From: Sphaerisporangium krabiense | GTDB taxonomy: Bacteria > Actinomycetota > Actinomycetes > Streptosporangiales > Streptosporangiaceae | Assembly: GCF_014200435.1 (NCBI RefSeq) | Contig: NZ_JACHBR010000002.1 | Coordinates: forward strand, 734,501-798,500 | Reading direction: 5' to 3' | Length of the DNA stretch: 64,000 nucleotides | In this document: in pieces, positions 60,424 through 64,000 of the stretch | Position numbering within the stretch: position 1 is the first letter of the stretch | Layout: each line of letters starts with the position of its first letter | Made by a program: the position numbers and the translations under genes | Notes under the pieces: generated by a model | What the model saw: the letters and a program-made list of their open reading frames with translations, nothing else | What the model was told of the DNA's origin: nothing | The model's database searches: none

Positions 60424-61539
60424 ATGCCACGCGTCCGTGAGCTTGAGGTCTTCCGGCTCGTGCTGCCCTACGGCAGGCGTCCGGAGAGCATCCTGGTGAA
60501 GCTCACCGACTACGGGGGCATGACCGGCTGGGGCGAGGTCGTGCAGGGCCCCGGCCGCACTCTGCCCGGCCCTGTGGCCGCCTCCGCCGAGGCCGGCGAG
60601 GAGGCGGACGAGGACGAGGTGGCGGGCGCGCGCGACAACGCCCTGGCCAAGACCTGGGCCGCGCTGGAGGAGTCGCTCGGCCCGGCCCTGCTCGGCGTCG
60701 ACTGGGAGCACCCCGACGAGCTGACCTCCCTGCCCGCGAGCTCCGCCGTCGACCTGGCCTGCTGGGACCTGTGGGCCCGCATGCGCGGCGTCCCGCTCGC
60801 GCACGCGATCGGCGGCACCCGCACGTCCGTGGTCGCGACCGTGCGCCTGCCCGCCGAGCGGTCCCTGGAGGCGATGGTCGCCCGCGTCAACCGGCACGTG
60901 TGCGCCGGATACGCCCACGTCACCCTGGACGTCCACCCCGGATGGGACGTCGAGCCGGTGCGCGCGGTGCGCGCGGCGTACCCGGCGCTGGCGCTGGCCG
61001 TGGACGCCCGCGGCGTCTACACCGACGTCACGGCGCTGGCGGCCCTGGACGCCTACGACGTGACGGCGATCGAGCGGCCCTTCGGCGGCTTCGACACCCC
61101 GCCCGACCTCGCCCTGCACGCCGAGTTGCAGGGCAGGGTGTCCTCGCTGGTGGCGGTGGAGGTGCATTCGGTCGCCGCGCTGGAGCAGGCCATCGCCGCG
61201 CGCGCCGCGAGCGCGCTGCTGCTGCGTCCGTCCCGCTTCGGCACTTTGCGCGCGGCGCGGACGGCCCACGACCGGGCCGCCGCGGCCGGCTGGGACATCA
61301 CGGCGGCCGGCGGCAGGGGGACGGGCCTGGCCCGCGCGGCCACCGTCGCCGTCGCCAGCCTCCCGGGCTGCACGCTGCCGGGAGACGTCACCGAGCCCCC
61401 GCGCAACGCCCAGATCGTGACGCCGCCGGTCGGCGCGTCCGGCGGCGTGGTGGCCGTCCCGCTGACCCAGCCGGGCCTCGGCCACCTCGTCGACGAGGAC
61501 CGGGTGCGGCGGCTCGCCCGCGACTCCTTCCGCCTGTGA
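60424..61539 (+). CDS. Enolase-superfamily protein (OSBS/NSAR-like) lacking catalytic lysines
   Basis: 371 residues. The N-terminal capping domain (LEVFRLVLPYGRRPESILVKL, GWGEVVQGPG) and the barrel domain align with the o-succinylbenzoate synthase/N-succinylamino-acid racemase group: SAVDLACWDLWARMRG, HPGWDVEPVRAVRAAYP, AVDARGVYT, IERPF. Where family members have K-x-K before PGWDVEP, this protein has T-L-D; the distal Lys (K-P-x-R-x-G-G) is R in LLLRPSRFGTL. Two of the metal ligands (D in VDARG, E in IERP) remain, and the third looks altered (VAVEVHS). So it is probably not a normal racemase or OSBS. ATG 60424 follows AAGGGGGT. Confidence 0.8.
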   Translation: MPRVRELEVFRLVLPYGRRPESILVKLTDYGGMTGWGEVVQGPGRTLPGPVAASAEAGEEADEDEVAGARDNALAKTWAALEESLGPALLGVDWEHPDELTSLPASSAVDLACWDLWARMRGVPLAHAIGGTRTSVVATVRLPAERSLEAMVARVNRHVCAGYAHVTLDVHPGWDVEPVRAVRAAYPALALAVDARGVYTDVTALAALDAYDVTAIERPFGGFDTPPDLALHAELQGRVSSLVAVEVHSVAALEQAIAARAASALLLRPSRFGTLRAARTAHDRAAAAGWDITAAGGRGTGLARAATVAVASLPGCTLPGDVTEPPRNAQIVTPPVGASGGVVAVPLTQPGLGHLVDEDRVRRLARDSFRL

Positions 61540-61546
61540 GAGGCCG

Positions 61547-63121
61547 TCAGCCGATCGACTGCTCGTGGCGGAACACGTCGTGCGGGTCCCACACCTGCTT
61601 GACCTCCAGCAGCCGCTCGTAGTTCTGCCCGTAGTACAGGCGGTACCAGGGCACGCCGGAGGTGTTCCAGATCTCGCTGTTCAGGTCGCGGTCGGGGTAG
61701 TTGACGTAGCAGCCGTCGGTCACCGCCTCGGGATCGGCCGCGCCGCCCGCCGGGACGGGCACGCCGCCGGTCCGCTGGTAGACCCTGCGGTACAGCTCGC
61801 GGATCCACCGCTCGTGCACGGCGTCCTCGCGCGGGTCGGTCCAGTACGTCTGGTACTGCAGCTTCATGATCGAGTCACGCTGGGCGACGGCCGTGTCGCG
61901 CGGCCCCACCGCGTTGATCCTGCAGCCGTAGGTGTCCACCTGGATCAGCGCGTCGGGGTTGTCGTACCCGGTGTTGTCGTAGTCGCCGTCGTCGCGTGCG
62001 CCGGACAGGAAGTTCCACATGACCTGGATCTGGTCATCGGGGAATGGCCTGCGCATGTAGGCGGACTTGTACTTTCCGCGCCGGTTCGGCCCCGAGCTGT
62101 TCAAGGTCTGGGTGGCCTGGATCCAGGGCATCAGGCGCGGCTCCTCGTGCAGGCCGGGGATCTGCGGATGCTCGCCCATGACGACGTCCAGCTCGGCGCG
62201 CGGAAGGTCGAGCCCCTCTTCGAGCCGGCCGAGGAAGGCGTCCAGCCGTTCGCGGCCGGTGAGCGGGTTGTTGGCCTCGACCTGGGTGATCAGCCCGATC
62301 TTCCCCGCCGACCTGTGCGTCAGCTTCAGGATGGAGAACAGGTCGGCGTACTCGCTGCGTATTCCGCCGTTCTCAGCGCAGAAGCGCCCGAAGTTCTCCA
62401 CCAGCCGGGCGAAGCGCTCGTAGCTCATGTCCTTCCACTCCCACGCGACGGCGCTGAGCCAGACGTTGATCGGCGGGCGCGGGAGGTTCTTGAACCAGTA
62501 GCGGGTGATCACGCCGAAGTTCCCGCCGCCGCCCCCGGTGTGCGCCCACCACAGGTCGCGCAGGTGGCCCTCGTCGTCCTTGCGGGCGATGACGGCCTCG
62601 GCCCGGTAGTCGCTGTGCGGTTCGCGGCGCACGACGACGACCTCGACGGCGTACAGGTAGTCGACGGTGAGGCCCGCGCGGCGGGACAGCAGGCCGTACC
62701 CGCCGCCGCAGATGTGGCCGCCCGCGCCGACCGAGTAGCACGACCCGGCCGGCAGCGTGAAGCCGGTCTCGCGGTAGAGCCGGGCGTAGTTGTGCCAGTT
62801 CGTCGACCCGGCCTCCACGCAGTACGCGCCCATGCCGGGGTCGTAGTGGACCCGGTCCATCTGGCCCACGTCGATGATGACCTGCGTCTGCGCGTTGGAG
62901 ACGAAGTTCTCGTAACAGTGGCCGCCCGAGCGGACGGCGATGCGGGTGCGGCCGCTGTTCAGCGCCTCGTTCAGGGCCCCGATCACGTCGGCGGTGGATC
63001 GGACGATCTTGATGTAGTCGGGGTGGGACGTCCAGCGCTGGTTGAACCCTTGGCACAGCGCGCCGTATCTGTCGTCGATCCCCGTCACGGTGACGCCCGA
63101 GCTGGCTTCCGCGTTGGACAC
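61547..63121 (-). CDS. Bicovalent FAD-linked BBE-type oxidoreductase
   Basis: 524 residues. The FAD-binding PCMH domain has the covalent His in RIAVRSGGHCYENFV and the covalent Cys in PAGSCYSVGAGGHICGGGYG, the double-linkage pattern of berberine-bridge-type oxidases (sugar oxidases and antibiotic-tailoring oxidases). HTGGGGGNFGVITRYWFKNLPR is the following conserved block. The C-terminal BBE segment is DGCYVNYPDRDLNSEIW ... YYGQNYERLLEVKQVWDPHDVFRHEQSI. GTG 63121 was chosen because AAGGAG lies 6 nt upstream; a 67-residue Pro/Ala/Thr-rich extension to 63322 is open but has no such site. The substrate is not identifiable, and no biosynthetic cluster adjoins it. Confidence 0.9.
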   Translation of the reverse strand: MSNAEASSGVTVTGIDDRYGALCQGFNQRWTSHPDYIKIVRSTADVIGALNEALNSGRTRIAVRSGGHCYENFVSNAQTQVIIDVGQMDRVHYDPGMGAYCVEAGSTNWHNYARLYRETGFTLPAGSCYSVGAGGHICGGGYGLLSRRAGLTVDYLYAVEVVVVRREPHSDYRAEAVIARKDDEGHLRDLWWAHTGGGGGNFGVITRYWFKNLPRPPINVWLSAVAWEWKDMSYERFARLVENFGRFCAENGGIRSEYADLFSILKLTHRSAGKIGLITQVEANNPLTGRERLDAFLGRLEEGLDLPRAELDVVMGEHPQIPGLHEEPRLMPWIQATQTLNSSGPNRRGKYKSAYMRRPFPDDQIQVMWNFLSGARDDGDYDNTGYDNPDALIQVDTYGCRINAVGPRDTAVAQRDSIMKLQYQTYWTDPREDAVHERWIRELYRRVYQRTGGVPVPAGGAADPEAVTDGCYVNYPDRDLNSEIWNTSGVPWYRLYYGQNYERLLEVKQVWDPHDVFRHEQSIG

Positions 63122-63454
63122 TGCGCTCTCCTTGTGAGGATTGCCGGGTTTATCGGCGTTGTCGGCGTTGTCCGTACCGTCGGCGGGCGCCGTCCCTGGA
63201 GGGACGGCGGGCGTGGCGGTCCTGGTGGTGGGCACAGCGGGGACCGCAGGAGACGACGGGCGCGGGAACAACGCGCGGAGCAGGCCGCCCGGGGCGCGAG
63301 GACGAGGCCGTGGAGGACGCATCGAGGAGGGCCGCTCTCAGCACGGCCGCGTCACGGGGGGCGGACACACGAGAAAGACTTACCGTAGCCGGTCCATCAC
63401 TACACGTCACCGTGAGGCCACCGTTATGAAACCGTGACCACCGCCGCGGCGTGC
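63122..63454. other. Intergenic region upstream of the BBE oxidoreductase
   Basis: 333 bp. It has a short GTTGTCGGC direct repeat (63156-63172) and proline-coding open frame without a ribosome site. No other element was recognised. The promoter of the BBE gene should be here. Confidence 0.4.
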
Positions 63455-64000
63455 TCAGGTGGCGCAGATGTCCTTGTCCTGGGCGGTGGCGGACGGCGTC
63501 GGCGTTCCCGGCCCGGGGGACGGGCTCACCGAGGCCGAAGGGGACGGGGAGAGGGACGGTGAGGACGGCGAGGAGGGGGCGGGCGTCGGGGCCGGCGCGG
63601 CGCGGCGCCCGGAGTCCCGTACGGCCTTGGCGCTCAGCCTGCGGATCAGGTCCCAGTCCGGGTTCCCGGTGTGGATCAGCGGCGGCACGAACTGCACGCC
63701 GGTGACGCGCGCGTCCCGCACCTTCAGCGCCAGCGGCACGAGATGGGAGAGCATCGGCCGGGGGATGTCGGTGCGGAACATCCCCTTGGTGGCCTTGGCG
63801 AGCTGGTTGAAGCGCAGCAGCACGGTCGCGGGGTCGGCCTGGTGCAGCAGGGCGTCCAGCACGCAGCGCTGGCGTCCCATCCGCGTGTAGTCGTCGCTGT
63901 AGGTGCGCGACCGCGCGAACCACATCGCGTCCGCGCCCCGCAGGCGGCGGGTGCCCGCCTTGACCAGCCCCTCGTTGTACTTGCCGAACACCACGTCGGT
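63455..64000 (-). CDS. LytR-CpsA-Psr (LCP) family protein, C-terminal part (5' end beyond window)
   Basis: The last 181 or more residues of an LCP-family protein. LRGADAMWFARSRTYSDDYTRMGRQRCVLDALL carries the conserved R-x-x-x-x-D-Y-x-R-x-x-R-Q motif whose arginines bind the polyprenyl pyrophosphate, followed by the helix FNQLAKATKGMFRTDIP. The end is a Pro/Ser/Thr-rich tail (about 55 residues). LCP proteins transfer polymers from undecaprenyl carriers to peptidoglycan outside the membrane. It is 26 kb from the polysaccharide locus, so a link is possible but not shown. The frame runs off the window at 64000. Confidence 0.9.
   Translation of the reverse strand, partial: TDVVFGKYNEGLVKAGTRRLRGADAMWFARSRTYSDDYTRMGRQRCVLDALLHQADPATVLLRFNQLAKATKGMFRTDIPRPMLSHLVPLALKVRDARVTGVQFVPPLIHTGNPDWDLIRRLSAKAVRDSGRRAAPAPTPAPSSPSSPSLSPSPSASVSPSPGPGTPTPSATAQDKDICAT

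Overview
The window reads as chromosomal DNA of a high-GC Gram-positive actinomycete. Codons end almost always in G or C, GTG starts are common (one TTG start is well supported), and the gene families (MsiK-type ATPase, LCP, DUF4012, DUF5682/DUF5691/SWIM, LPXTG-like tail) are typical of Actinobacteria. A member of the Streptosporangiales is plausible, but this is an inference from gene content. No rRNA, tRNA, CRISPR array or complete insertion sequence was seen.

Layout. (a) 1-2.2 kb: a LacI regulator (cut by the window start) divergent from a sugar-ABC ATPase, with nested palindromes at the regulator's start. (b) 2.4-37 kb: a large surface-polysaccharide locus. The first part has an LPFTG-tailed FN3 protein, a DUF4012 protein and a low-molecular-weight tyrosine phosphatase (+), converging on a tightly coupled minus-strand operon of GT4, two NDP-sugar epimerases, a polyprenyl-phosphate sugar-1-P transferase and a Wzz/BY-kinase. 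Then come a Wzy-like membrane protein, a minus-strand operon (sulfotransferase, methyltransferase, deacetylase, GT4), a large GT-C-like membrane protein, a Wzx-like flippase, WecE and GNAT, GtrB/GtrA-like proteins and RmlA. Next are two divergent secreted DUF4082 proteins, RmlB, a second GT-C-like paralogue and a UDP-sugar 6-dehydrogenase. RmlA, RmlB, WecE and the GNAT together would make dTDP-4-acetamido-4,6-dideoxygalactose (dTDP-Fuc4NAc), and the PHPT, Wzx, Wzy, BY-kinase and phosphatase form a complete Wzx/Wzy-type export logic. (c) 36-38.3 kb: an SDR and a pirin. (d) 38.4-43.8 kb: a 1319-residue FtsH-like but protease-less AAA protein whose AAA core is split by about 290 repetitive residues, followed by a 56-bp tandem array running across its stop codon.

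(e) 43.8-48.7 kb: an aldehyde dehydrogenase, a secreted TNT-type (NADase) protein, a DUF985 cupin and an MFS transporter, with a perfect inverted pair of DnaA-box-like 9-mers between the first two. (f) 48.9-50.2 kb: a degenerate tyrosine recombinase carrying a 90-bp repeat array. (g) 50.5-58.3 kb: a minus-strand five-gene operon of SWIM zinc finger, DUF5691, MoxR AAA, DUF5682 and VWA proteins, a conserved but functionally undefined NTPase/VWA system. (h) 58.5-64 kb: a VOC protein, an MFS transporter, an enolase-superfamily protein that has lost its catalytic lysines, a bicovalent BBE-type flavin oxidase and the C-terminal part of an LCP protein cut by the window end.

The strongest leads are the split AAA protein with its repeats, the five-gene MoxR/VWA operon, the Fuc4NAc Wzx/Wzy locus with sulfotransferase and DUF4082 proteins, and the near-identical 492-bp duplication inside the large DUF4082 protein. 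All assignments come from reading motifs by eye; no database search was run.
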